Origin: Mimachlamys varia | Lineage: Eukaryota; Mollusca; Bivalvia; Pectinida; Pectinidae | DNA length: 64,000 nt | Direction of reading: 5' to 3' | NCBI GenBank assembly: GCA_947623455.1 | Contig: OX392542.1 | Span: 8,687,625-8,751,624, forward strand | The notes under the pieces: generated by a model | What the model was told of the DNA's origin: nothing | Database searches by the model: none | Seen by the model: only the letters and a program-made list of their open reading frames with translations | Part shown: in pieces, positions 1-9,739 of the stretch | How positions within the stretch are numbered: the first letter of the stretch is position 1 | How the letters are laid out: each line of letters opens with the position of its first letter | Program-made: the position numbers and the translations under genes

Positions 1-1286
1 GATGCAAAGCCAATATATTCAATGATTAAAAAACGCCAGACAAATATATATGTACATGGCAAGGATAGAATAACCACAAAAAACAGACTTTTATAAAAAC
101 AAAATAGATAGAATGTTAATGAAAAAAATAATGATATAATAGACAAATGCTGTGATCAGACTAATTTTAGCGAACTTCCAATTTGAAGCCTGTTGAGGAA
201 TTCAATAGTTTTATTGATTATTTAGCAAAACAACTTACTTCTTGTTACATTGCCAGCTAGGTACAGCCGGTTATTATGTATTGCTGTTGATTTTATTTTA
301 CAAAATATTCTCTCAGTGTAGAAGAAACGTACCTAGAATATCACATTAAGTATACGAATAAACTGGTAGGCTTAAAGGTTTAAAGGTTTCCCAGGATATA
401 ATCAAATCTGCATGTTTTGTCAAATTTACAATTTTGAAAGCGTTAACTTTATTTTAAATATCTTACACTTTATGTCAATACAAACTGGATGATATTATCA
501 AAATTTAGATGTTGTTAGATAAAATCTCAGACTCAGAATGCACGTGTTTTATACTGATAACTCATTCCACTATTACCGATTATGGGGAGCGAGCTAGCTA
601 TTTTATAAAACCATTTCTATATCACGATTTACAACTTTCCATAGCGTTTGAAGTCTTAATCAATTTAGTTTTCATATCAAGGAGGACAAATCACAAAAAC
701 TGCAAATAATTAAACGTTCCGTGTATCAAGATAAAAAGGTAAACCTTTGGCAGTTATGGGCTGCTGAATCTGATGTTGCCTTCAAATGCATTTCTGTATA
801 ATAGATTTTGTGTGGTAATAACAAATACATTTGTTACGAGCAAATACTCTCAACACTGCTGGCGAAAGGCTGATTTAATAAGACGTCCTTTATAAATATA
901 GCCTAATATGGAAAATTCCAATCAGCATGACATTTGGTGCTCTGTGTGACATAGTTCCCCATCGTGCAAATTGTGTAAATATAAAGGCCCTTGATATAAT
1001 TGTCTTTTTGTTCAGCCTAACATCAGCAATAAAACTACCATAAACTATTTCAGTGATCGTTGCCTTTCTTAATACTCATACCTACTGCACTAACGGATAA
1101 AGAAGGTATTTTTATGCATACGATGCTTAAAGGTGTTCAGAGTAACTTGCCACAATTTATTTTTGATATTATTTTAGCAAAACTGGTTTTTAACAAGATA
1201 TGTTTTGTATCAAAACACCATTTTCAAGCTTCAGTAATTATGTATTTGATTTTATGCGTGACTTGTATTGTGGATAAGTAGATAAA
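1..1286. other. Unassigned A+T-rich DNA
   Basis: I see no repeat family, tRNA-like sequence or exon with good splice sites here. Two short open frames (509-709 and 1060-1281) have no recognisable motifs and are of a length expected by chance. Confidence 0.5.
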
Positions 1287-1289
1287 ATG

Positions 1290-1896
1290 ATGCTTATCTT
1301 CAACCAACACGGGCAACTTACTACTAAGCTGTATGATAATCGTGATGATTCCGATTTTCCGATCGAGAACTTTCCCTTTCTTGATAGTAACATCCCTGCT
1401 TCTCCATCCTATGGTGTTTACATGTCGAAGTTGATTCGTTATTCTAGGGCTTGCTCTGAATATCGAGATTTTCGTGATAGATGTCGCCTGCTGACGAACA
1501 AACTTAAGGCACTGGGATTCGAGAAATGCAGGTTGATGAAGACTATGGGCAAGTTTTATGGTCGCCATCTTTATCTCATCGAGACATATTCTGTATCTTA
1601 GTGTGATATGAAGATCGACGTTTTTGAGTTTGCTTGCTAGTGTATTAACTTGTGTTGACAATAATGACTCGGTTCTCATTTTGAGAATTGATGCTTACTT
1701 GGATGTGACCAAGATTTACATTGCGGGTGGCGTCGATGAAGCAGAAGACGCTTACTCTTCCATAACACTTGGTCTTATTTTCTTGTGCTGTTACCAGAGC
1801 CTCCATGTTAATCTTTCCTTTGTTCCTATTTTGCCCCTAGTTTAATCGATTTTGAGTTCGAATTATGGTTTTGTTGACGCTTTGGTATTCTCTTAT
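1290..1896 (+). mobile_element. 5'-truncated Penelope-like element (PLE), RT C-terminus plus 3' UTR
   Basis: This is the best-preserved copy of the C-terminal coding part of the family. The open frame (1287-1601) reads GQLTTKLYDNRDD, then NFPFLDSNIPASPSYGVYMS, LIRYSRACSEYRDF, LLTNKLKALGFEKCRL and GKFYGRHLYLIETYSVS. That order matches the region after the palm in RTs of Penelope-like elements. Other copies read on past SVS to LSDMKMDVFEYAH and a stop, but here a TAG falls straight after SVS. About 270 bp of 3' UTR follow and include the hallmark string GTCGATGAAGCAGAAGACGC. The copy ends at the family terminus GACGCTTTGGTATTCTC. Upstream RT domains are missing, as expected from incomplete reverse transcription. 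It is not functional. Confidence 0.85.
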
Positions 1897-2109
1897 TTGT
1901 TATCTTCACAATGATGGACTTGATCCATTACGGTCACCACTCTCTCTTTCTAAAAAAAATAAGAAAGAAAAGAAAAATGGTAATGAGATGAAAAACCAAG
2001 TTTGATAAAAGGTCATATAACATTTGCATCCAAGTAAAAGTAAAGTATAATTAAATGGTATACAATTTTAAAATAGAAAGAACTCATTGTAATGCTTTGA
2101 TAAAACTGA

Positions 2110-2350
2110 GTTTGGCGTTTAATCGATAAACATTGTTAAGTTTACGTCCTATAAATAGCCATGGTCATTTACGGACGTCCATGGTTTTGGAGTTGGAGGA
2201 AAGCCGGAGTACTCGGATAAAAACCACTGACCTACGGTCTGTACCTATCAACTACGTTTACCCCACGTGGGTTCGAACTCGCAACACAGAGGTGAAGGGC
2301 TAGTGGTGGAAGGTCGGAACACCTTAACCACTAGGCCACCTCGGCCCGTG
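2110..2350 (-). mobile_element. tRNA-derived SINE, full head and central domain
   Basis: Read on the minus strand, the head has a Pol III box A (TGGCCTAGTGGTTA, 2325-2338) and a box B (GAGTTCGAACCCACG, 2266-2280). A central block around 2195-2235 reads ACCGTAGGTCAGTGG, then TACTCCGGCTTTCCTCC. This block resembles the conserved central domain shared by many invertebrate SINEs (MetaSINE type, from memory). The tail, TATAGGACGTAAACTTAAC, lies at about 2130-2155. Direct repeats flanking the copy were not found by eye. Confidence 0.75.
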
Positions 2351-2351
2351 A

Positions 2352-3750
2352 TACAACATTGTAAGTTCAATAAATGTTCCATACCGAAACAACGTACTGA
2401 ACTTCATATTTTTTTTAATTATCAAGGTTTTCTACAGGGGTTGTACATGTTAATACTGTTATCGCACACTTTCCTATCGTAACATATGATGTAAGGTTGT
2501 AATAAGTGCAATGCACCATCATTAACTGCAGATGCAACGTGAGATACAATTGATGATATTGCTTTGGCTACACTACAAAAGTGATGACGAGATAGATGCC
2601 TAGGCATCTCAAGATAGGTTTATCTTTTCCCCTAGCAAAACAGAATTGCACCTGTGTATGTGATACAATGAAGAAAATATTGTCTGTAGGAACTATTTAA
2701 AAAAACTGCTAAACTAATCACATTTACATGTTAACTTCTTCATTTAGAGACATTGATAGAAACGCATATGATTTTATATTCACTCATTAAATACACTGAT
2801 ACCTTTCAAATTATTTCAATTGATCCATAACAAAGTGTTGTTGAATTAAATAAATACAAAGTAGGCCAGTTGTGTAAGTGCCTTCACACGATTTACATCT
2901 CACCTACACCCTCGCTGTCAGTATTTCAACACATTGAAGCTAAAAATTACCGAAACAAACTGATATGTTGTTTCCTAAGTGACATACACCACTTTAAAAT
3001 AAATGATTGAATCGTAAAACTACAAAAGTCATAGATTTGTTTCTTTCATTAAGTTTTATAGATGGAATAGGTAACATTCAATTTGTTTAGTTTAGACCCT
3101 AAATTCTTGATTTTGCGATTATCTGTTTGCTTTTTTAAATTTCATAGAATGTTGGAGCCATTACACAAATGTTATACAATGTATAAACAACAATAAATCT
3201 TAGTATCAGAAGTAAACCATCAGCATGGGGTTGGCTATAAGGCCTAGTCTACTTACAGTGACATTAGTGTATCATCTTGTCATTGCTGATTTGTTGTGGT
3301 AACTGGCCACACACTTAGTCTGTAGATTTAATTACATTTTCGCTTGCAGTCCTTTTGGGATTCTCTCCTGGGTTTCTCAATTTGACCAGATTGATTGGAT
3401 GGTTAGGACCAATACCGCTGGTTTGGCTATGGTCGGTCAGTCTCAATGAGGCATATAATAGCTTGGCATTTGCTCACTGAAACAGACCAGGGTCAGTCAA
3501 TATAGGCTAGATAATGGAATAAGTCTACCAATCAAGACTCTACTCCCTGTTTTGGAAATGGCTTTTTTTTCCTAACACCAAACGCCAGTAATTTCTTTGT
3601 TCGATTAATGGTCATATAAGTTAAAATCGAAACCTTTGTGCTAGCAGTTTGCTTTTTTGTAATACATTTTAACCTAACCCAGAACTATTTAAATAACTAC
3701 GTCACAATATATAGCTTCTTCCACATCCTGAAACAGAAACAGCAACATGA
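2352..3750. other. Unassigned A+T-rich DNA
   Basis: I recognise no repeat, exon or RNA gene in this stretch. It leads directly into the 30-bp minisatellite. Confidence 0.5.
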
Positions 3751-3752
3751 CT

Positions 3753-3995
3753 CCATAAACCATTCCTGTAATGTATACCTTACCATAAACCATTCCTGTA
3801 ATGTATACCTTACCATAAACCATTCCTGTAATGTATACCTTACCATAAACCATTCCTGTAATGTATACCTTACCATAAACCATTCCTGTAATGTATACCT
3901 TACCATAAACCATTCCTGTAATGTATACCTTACCATAAACCATTCCTGTAATGTATACCTTACCATAAACCATTCCTGTAATGTATACCTTACCA
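3753..3995. repeat. 30-bp minisatellite, eight near-perfect units
   Basis: The unit TACCATAAACCATTCCTGTA plus ATGTATACCT repeats eight times with essentially no substitutions, which points to recent expansion or active homogenisation. Because 30 is a multiple of three and the unit lacks stops in several frames, it gives artificial open frames on both strands (for example the decapeptide NHSCNVYLTI). These are not evidence of a protein. The array ends about 8 bp before the 3' terminus of a minus-strand PLE copy. Confidence 0.97.
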
Positions 3996-4002
3996 AAAAA
4001 AA

Positions 4003-4240
4003 TCAAAGAATACCAAAGCGTCAACAAAACCATAATCCGAACTCAAAATCGATTAAACTAGGGGCAAAATAGGAACAAAGTAAAGATTTACATGGAGACT
4101 CTCGTAAAAGCACAAGATAATAAAACCAGATGTTCCGGAATAGTCAGCGTCTTCTGCTTCATCGACGACACCCGCCATGTAAATCTTGGTCACATCCAAG
4201 TAAGCATCAATCCTCTCGATGAGATCCAGATGGCGACCAT
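4003..4240 (-). mobile_element. PLE 3'-end fragment with internal deletion
   Basis: Read on the minus strand this is the 3' UTR of the PLE family, with GTCGATGAAGCAGAAGACGC and a terminus at the left edge (AATACCAAAGCGTCAAC on plus). After the segment matching codons AYLDVTK, the sequence jumps to GATGGCGACCAT. About 150 bp of the usual element are therefore deleted. The left edge directly follows the 30-bp minisatellite. Confidence 0.8.
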
Positions 4241-4649
4241 TTACAGAATGTCAAACACTTCCATTCCACTGCTTGACTTTAACGAGATTGTAATTCGACG
4301 GCCTGAAATTTGGTAAGATAGATACTGATATAATAAAACATTAATTATTTTAAAATCTGAACATATTAAACAAATTAAGAAACCAAGTAGTACTTTGGAG
4401 TCAGTGCAGTTTCGAATAAGGGTATCCTTCAAAAAGACATAGATACTGTCACTGATTATACCACACATGTAAGAAGAATAACTTTCTGCATTATCTGTGA
4501 GCTGCTATGTCCGTATAGCAATGCTATTGGCAGTATTACGATAGAGCTTAGAAAGAACACACCAAAACCAAGTAAGTACATTTTAGGAGTGAAAAAACTC
4601 ACCAATGTCAAAAAGTTGTAATTGGGGCGGTTCGTAATTCGGATACCTT

Positions 4650-4733
4650 TCCTTTGTTCATAGTTTGCTCCTAGTTTAATCGATTTTTTTAGTTTGAATT
4701 ATGGTTTCTTGACGCTTCGGTATCTCTCGTTTC
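4650..4733 (+). mobile_element. Short PLE 3'-terminal fragment
   Basis: About 80 bp match only the last part of the PLE 3' UTR: TTTGCTCCTAGTTTAATCGA, then GAATTATGGTTTCTTGACGC and TTCGGTAT. Everything upstream is missing. Confidence 0.7.
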
Positions 4734-4734
4734 T

Positions 4735-5404
4735 TTTGTAAGGTTCCTTAATTAAGGCAGACTCATTTCCAATAAGACGGAAATCCATCACCCATTTTAC
4801 ATGCAACTGGGATGTTCTATCCCTGTATCATAATTTCTATCATAATATACTTCACAGTTTTTTTATTGTTATTTTAATTACCCGGTATGAGTTTGACAAT
4901 TTATTTTAGTTGGTGGTAACATGCATGTACATGTAATATTAAGTAAAGGGTTTTCAAAATATTTGCAGATTGTTAAGAAAGTATTCTCTAATTCTTCGTA
5001 CGTCCAGATTTGCTCTATCATTGTATAGACTAAACTAGGCACGTTATCAATGTCCTTGTCAGGAATATATACTTTGACAGCAAGGGATCATATTTCCCTG
5101 CCATGATTTTGAAAGGTTCGATCATGGTTCATCTGATGCGTCTATATGGAAATGTTTTGGGCTGCATGAGCTTAAGTACTTTGGAATAGGACGTGTCTGC
5201 TATACCCAGTATTATTACATGGTTCTGCTTTAGACATTTCCGATGGCTCGTGTGCGTTTTATCAGATGCTGGCCCAACCACTCTGTTTGCTATTTTAGAT
5301 GAAGACTTAGGGGTTCCTTGTATAAAGCTTTCGATTACATCCTTGTTGGATTCGTTGTCTATTTGAACATGCAATCAAATTTGTTTTAGTGGATTCTTTT
5401 CTTT
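4735..5404. other. Unassigned DNA
   Basis: Nothing recognised. A minus-strand open frame at 5129-5374 has no family motif and no clear splice context. Confidence 0.45.
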
Positions 5405-5589
5405 TCGTTCAAAGTTTGTTCTACATTAGTTTAGAAATTTTGGATTCCCACCTTTTGGCCCCTAGCATCACTCAAGAGTCCTAGGAGGACGAAACAGCCG
5501 TATTATACAGTTTAATTCATTTGTTTCGCATACTGTGTCTATTACTAGATTTAAAAGGTGCAGCATATATGTGTGTCACGTCATCTTTC
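5405..5589 (+). mobile_element. Hammerhead-ribozyme element, copy 1 (decayed core)
   Basis: This is a near-complete unit of the short ribozyme element: TACATTAGTTTAGAAATT, GGATTCCCACCTTTTGGCCC, the ribozyme region (5465-5508), TTTAATTCATTTGTTTCGCA and TTTAAAAGGTGCAGCAT. The conserved CTGAAGA box is mutated to CTCAAGA. The stem I partner is TTATAC instead of TGATGC, so helix I with GCATCA is lost. Stem II (GTCCTAGGAGGAC) and GAAA are intact. It is not expected to cleave. Confidence 0.8.
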
Positions 5590-5835
5590 TATTTACACCA
5601 TGAATGTGTTACCAATTCTGTTTTTTATCATTGTGATTTCAGACGGCATTTGCTTCATTCCTAACTTGCATAGGTTATCCTAAAACATGAGTCCTAACCT
5701 GTCCTTTCTTTGTCCCTAGAAAATGTCCGATGTCACATCTCCTTGTCCTAGGGATGGTTTCGTTTTATTGCTGCTTCACTTTTGGTTTGAGATTTTTTTC
5801 AAATTATATCACATTACTTTTCTTTTATAAAATAT

Positions 5836-5912
5836 ACCGTAGCGCATACATATGCTGCACCTTTTAACTTTAGTATTAATATATATAGTATGCTGAAAAA
5901 TTGAATTTATGA
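5836..5912 (-). mobile_element. Hammerhead-element fragment, copy 2 (no core)
   Basis: CATATGCTGCACCTTTTAAC, then TTTAGTATTAATA and AGTATGCTGAAAAATTGAAT match one end of the ribozyme element in the opposite orientation to the copy about 300 bp to the left. The part that would hold the ribozyme is absent. Confidence 0.65.
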
Positions 5913-5992
5913 ATTTAGAAGTAAAATCAAACTAATAAATAGTAAAAAAAAAAAACCGGGAATTCTCATATCAGTAGCATACCCGAGTTTAT

Positions 5993-6105
5993 CTATCGAA
6001 TCCCAAATGCCATGAGCATGTTTGTTAGCAGGTAACATGGAGATAGCCCACAAATAGCACGACGTTTAGACACCATGCATGTAGGTTGGAGAACCTGCAG
6101 CTTTT
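5993..6105 (-). mobile_element. PLE fragment, RT C-terminal region (mosaic part 1)
   Basis: The plus strand reads CGAATCCCAAATGCCATGAG, then GTTTGTTAGCAGG and ACACCATGCATGTAGGTTGG. This is the reverse complement of the codons for YGVYMS and LLTNKLKALGFE in the family, with substitutions and a deletion between them. It is the first of four adjacent fragments in alternating orientation. Confidence 0.6.
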
Positions 6106-6107
6106 TT

Positions 6108-6188
6108 AAGGTCGCTATCTTGGTCTTATTGAGAAATGTGTTGCAACGATGCTTAAAATTCCATTTGATGTGACATTTACTTGAATGT
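6108..6188 (+). mobile_element. PLE fragment (mosaic part 2)
   Basis: AAGGTCGCTATCTTGGTCTT and ATTGAGAAATGTG match the sense-strand GRHLDLIEKY region. GATGTGACATTTACTTGAAT matches the start of the 3' UTR, with a deletion between. It is sense on plus, opposite to the pieces on either side. Confidence 0.6.
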
Positions 6189-6189
6189 G

Positions 6190-6583
6190 AAAATAAATAA
6201 GAGAATACCGAAGCATTAACATAATCATAATCCAAACTCAAAATCGATTACACCAGGGGCAAAATATAAAGAAAAGAAAGATTCACATGGAGACCTTTGC
6301 AAAAGTACAAGAGAATAAGACCAGGTTTTCCGGAAGAGTAAGCGTCTTCTGCTTAATCGACGACACCCGCCATGTAAATCTTTGTCACATCCAAGTAAAC
6401 ATCAAGTTCTCAAAATGGGAACCGAGTATCATTCTCAATCACAACAAGTAAACACACTAATGAGCATACTCAAAAACGTCCATCTTCATATCACTTAAAG
6501 ATACTGAAAATTTCTCAATGAGATAAAGATGGCGACCATAAAACTTGCCCATAGTTCTGATCAACCGGCATCTCTCGAATGTG
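6190..6583 (-). mobile_element. PLE 3'-end fragment (mosaic part 3)
   Basis: This is a well-preserved minus-strand copy covering about the last 25 codons of the RT frame, its stop and the whole 3' UTR. The left edge is the family terminus (GAGAATACCGAAGCATTAAC on plus). The right edge is at CATCTCTCGAAT, the codons around GFEKCRL, where it abuts an oppositely oriented fragment. Confidence 0.85.
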
Positions 6584-6755
6584 ACCTGGATTATCCTGGT
6601 CGTTGTTGTCGATGAAGCTGACGACGCTTACTCTCCCGGGACATCTGGTCTTATTGATTTGTAACGGTCCCCATGAAAATATTTCCTGTTTACACATTTT
6701 GGATTTTACTGGATTGTGAGTGTTCGGATTGTGGTTTTGTTTTCGCTTTGTTTTC
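6584..6755 (+). mobile_element. PLE 3'-UTR fragment (mosaic part 4)
   Basis: It starts at GTGACCTGGATTATCCTGGT, matching the 3' UTR near ATGTGACCAAGATTTACATG. It continues through GTCGATGAAGCTGACGACGC to a degraded terminus near TTTTCGCTTTG. With the previous fragment it forms a 5'-to-5' inverted junction. Confidence 0.7.
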
Positions 6756-8090
6756 CCCGACATTTCAAAGACATGTAGTATAAAACAGTCAAGGATTTAA
6801 CAGATAAGGATTAAACTGGTACGTATAAAACAAAAACGTAGTAAGGAAACCTGGTAAAAAACAGGTTGACACATTCATCTGCGTTATCTGACAAAACAGA
6901 TCAGACCTTCTCTCTGTAATTTTCAGAAAATGGTATCTATGTTGAGGAAATAAGGATGGTTTAATCGATACGTATATATCAGAAAGACGCCGGGGCTGGT
7001 TTATTTATGACACATATAACGTATGTAGATGTAATCATGGTTATATTTTGAGAGAGTTGATTGCATTTACTCCTTCATAAGTACCTTTGATGTAGGCCAA
7101 CAAGATCTCATCATGGCAAAGCGATTTAAAAATCTGTTCAGCCTTAATAACAAATTCTGAAATATTCTCGAACAAAGTAAAATCATTGGAGAAGCATTTC
7201 ATTAAGTCAACGTCAAGTAAAAAACAATGATAAAATAGCAAAAAAGAAAATTGAGCTCGATTGTTTTCATTACGACATACATTTGTACTACATTAGTCTT
7301 GAAATTAAAAGTATTGATTAATAAAGCTAACAGAGCTTAGATTTTAGCGTTTCGAACTCATTAGGAGATGAAATCCTTTCAACACATTTCTTCTAATACA
7401 ATGATCGTTCAAGCAGATTCTTGCACGAAATGAAAAAACATGATTGTATTTTCAACTTAAAAAAATATCGGTTTAATTATAAGACTGCATAATCTATCGT
7501 AGAACACGATTTTATTATCTTGATGAAAGCTACACAGCACTGTCATGCACAACCAATGTCGGTGTAATTGTTAACACACATGTAAGCTTGCAGATAAGGA
7601 AAGTACAAAACAGAAAACATCAGAACAGAAGCTGATACAGGCTTGTTGTACTGCATATAAATCAAAGCACTAATATATCACACCGAAGTTTCACCTAAAT
7701 CAAATCCCAGCTGACTATTTATTGTATTTTTGGTGCAACGGCAAGTGTTATATCAGGGAATTTTATAATTTGTTCAGGTTTCATATAATATTCCAGACAG
7801 TAGTGATAGTAATATCATCACACATGAGATAACGACACATAATGGATGTCCTGGACTGGATATTGTCCCTGTGTTGGAAGGTAGTCTTAGTTAGCTACAT
7901 TGTATTAGCTACACACTGTTCTTTAATTACGGTTTTATCTAGCCCTTGGGACAGTAAACATCATTCAAGCTGAAATTGACACAATTAGAGCAAATTGTTA
8001 CTATTCTCTCTATAAATTGACATTCACTAAATTTTCATGGTTAATCCAATGCATTTCATATACAACCATGGATTAGTTAAAACTATTTGC
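6756..8090. other. Unassigned A+T-rich DNA
   Basis: No repeat or coding signal recognised. It may include the distal part of a promoter for the candidate exon at 8248. Confidence 0.45.
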
Positions 8091-8094
8091 CCGG

Positions 8095-8150
8095 TGACGT
8101 CATGAACTAATACACGTTTCCTTGGAAACAATTTTGGCCAAGCATATAAG
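8095..8150 (+). promoter_or_regulatory. Candidate promoter: CRE, X-box and TATA-like motif
   Basis: Three strong motifs lie within 56 bp. They are a perfect cAMP-response-element palindrome TGACGTCA (8095-8102), a perfect palindromic RFX-type X-box GTTTCCTTGGAAAC (8116-8129), and CATATAAG (8143-8150) as a TATA-like box. They lie about 100-150 bp upstream of a possible start codon that leads into an open stretch with a consensus splice donor. The motif matches are direct. Promoter function is inferred. Confidence 0.45.
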
Positions 8151-8247
8151 TGATCTTGAGTAGGGCGTTTTGTTTATACATTTATTGACGATAGACATCT
8201 TTTACTCACTGTTAGACATTTTCTGACAAGCTGTAATCTTCTGGAAC

Positions 8248-8340
8248 ATGTCTAACATGGAACATTGTGCTCAATCGCTGCACTGCCCCATTGAGGTGTG
8301 TGACATAGGAGACCCTAATAAGATTCCTAATATCCCGGAT
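8248..8340 (+). CDS. Candidate first coding exon, protein not recognised
   Basis: The frame from ATG at 8248 encodes 31 residues, beginning MSNMEHCAQSLHC and ending DPNKIPNIPD. It stops exactly at a consensus donor (GAT|GTAAGT, 8341) in phase 0. The segment is richer in G+C than its surroundings and has five negative residues and three cysteines. I do not recognise the family and cannot identify a second exon in this window. The upstream CRE, X-box and TATA-like motifs make a genuine 5' exon plausible, but chance cannot be excluded at this length. Confidence 0.35.
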
Positions 8341-8479
8341 GTAAGTCTAAATCCTACCACCGCTCCTAATTAAGCCCAACTAATTGTACAATAATGTACA
8401 CAGTACTCGTCCTGCTGTAACATCAATGGATGATGTTACATGTAACACGATCAAAAACTGACCTTTGCATGCCGTTACA

Positions 8480-8885
8480 TTTTCATCATCGAAAAAAAAA
8501 CATGTCGCCTCGTTTAATTTCCTCTTTTAACAAATGTGTCATCCAGTTCCACCAATCATATTTTGTTACAGATAACTAAGAGATAAGTTGTTCCAGAGTT
8601 TCTCAATTTAAACTTGGATTATCATGGTGGAATTTCTCCGTCCACCGTCATCGTTACGTCACAGCACGCGTAGTTACGGTACGCGCCAAATTTGAAATAC
8701 AGATTGTGATTGCTTGATGCAATTAATGCGCTTTTAAAAACAGCAAATGTTATAAGTATGAAATAAATATGTTCATCTGGAGTAGGATTGTTTTATTTTG
8801 TAATGTAATTTATGAAGGGAACACTTCAGTTTTTTTATCTATACATCGATAGACCAATTTATCATCAGGTGCGGTCCTTAAATGA
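8480..8885 (+). repeat. Dispersed repeat, copy 1 (partner at 46678)
   Basis: It shares long stretches with 46678-47200: CAAATGTGTCATCCAGTTCC, CAATCATATTTTGTTACA, CACCGTCATCGTTACGTCAC, GCCAAATTTGAAATACAGAT and TGTGATTGCTTGATG. The right part (CATCGATAGACCAATTTATC) corresponds to the segment beyond the foldback in the other copy. No coding frame or tRNA-like head is visible. The class is unknown. Confidence 0.75.
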
Positions 8886-9039
8886 TCAAATTATATTTTG
8901 TCAAAAACTGAAAAGAAATTAAAAATACTTAAAGCAAAACAGAGAAAGTCACGAGAAAGTTTGTTTGAACACGATACTTATGTTGAGCAAAAGTATACTG
9001 TCATGAATATATACCAGGTAGTTGTATAAGCTATTGATA

Positions 9040-9725
9040 GAGATCGTTTCTATCTCAGTTTACTTGTTTTTGGCTTCATGTCCGATCAGGATTAGTCGGG
9101 GAGCTTATCAGGACAGGAAACTGAAACCTTACCAAAAACATTTAATTTCACTTTTAGGTATATCAGCGATGTTGTTTATGAATAAATCGATCGTATTCAT
9201 GGTCTGAACTTACAAACCATGGACATAACATAATCCTCTGCATCATCTGGCTGCTTTTCTTGCCATTTACTTATAATATGACCCAAAGGACATGTTACTT
9301 TCTACTAAGTCGTACTATATCCTAGAATATTGTGATTTTTTTATCGAAAACTTTCTCTTCCTTGATAATAACACCACTGCATCTTCATTCCATAGCGCTT
9401 ACATGTCAATATTTAGAATGAAAACAAAAACAAACAAAAAACGAAAAAAAAAAAAACATACGGGACAGGGATTCGAGGGATGTAGGTTGAGCACGATATA
9501 TGCAGTTTTAGCCATCTTAGTCTTATTGTATACTTACTGTATATGATATGAACAATGACAATTTCAGTAGGATATGAGAATACCCATCGGTACATGTAAC
9601 CCCTGGTCTTATTATTTTACACCTTTCTCCCAGTCTTATTGACAATCTTTTTCTTACATCGGGTCCGACTTTTGATCATTTTTGAGTTTGAATTACTGTT
9701 TTGTTGGCGTTTCTTTTCCTCTGAT
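9040..9725 (+). mobile_element. PLE copy including a palm remnant
   Basis: This is a longer but decayed sense copy. GGGAGCTTATCAGGACAGGA matches the EGLIRTGN codons. ATTTAATTTCACTTTTAGGT and ATATCAGCGATGTT encode FNFTFRYISDV, a form of FRYIDDV with the first catalytic Asp changed to Ser. Then follow degraded IKDTT and ASYL codons, DFFIENFLFLDNNTTAS (ENFPFLDSNIPAS in better copies), and an A-rich insertion or slippage tract at 9421-9455. A degraded 3' UTR follows and the copy ends near TTTTGTTGGCGTTTC. Frameshifts and stops make it non-functional. Confidence 0.75.
9060..9420 (+). pseudogene. PLE reverse transcriptase, decayed palm and linker
   Basis: This is the coding part of the copy at 9040. 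The visible path is IRTGN, FNFTFRYISDV and FFIENFLFLDN. An RT needs two adjacent Asp in the YxDD box; the Asp-to-Ser change, the stop soon afterwards and the frame changes before ENF show a dead gene. Confidence 0.65.
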
Positions 9726-9739
9726 TTGTTTGCAAGAGT

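Noticed and set aside
1224..1679. 151-codon minus-strand frame
   Set aside because: It is antisense to the PLE RT C-terminus at 1290; the plus-strand frame has the RT motifs.
3638..4072. 144-codon open frame with a repeating decapeptide
   Set aside because: It is produced by the 30-bp minisatellite, whose period is a multiple of three; mirror frames exist on the other strand.
5465..5508. Functional hammerhead at copy 1
   Set aside because: CTGAAGA is mutated to CTCAAGA and helix I no longer pairs; annotated as a decayed copy.
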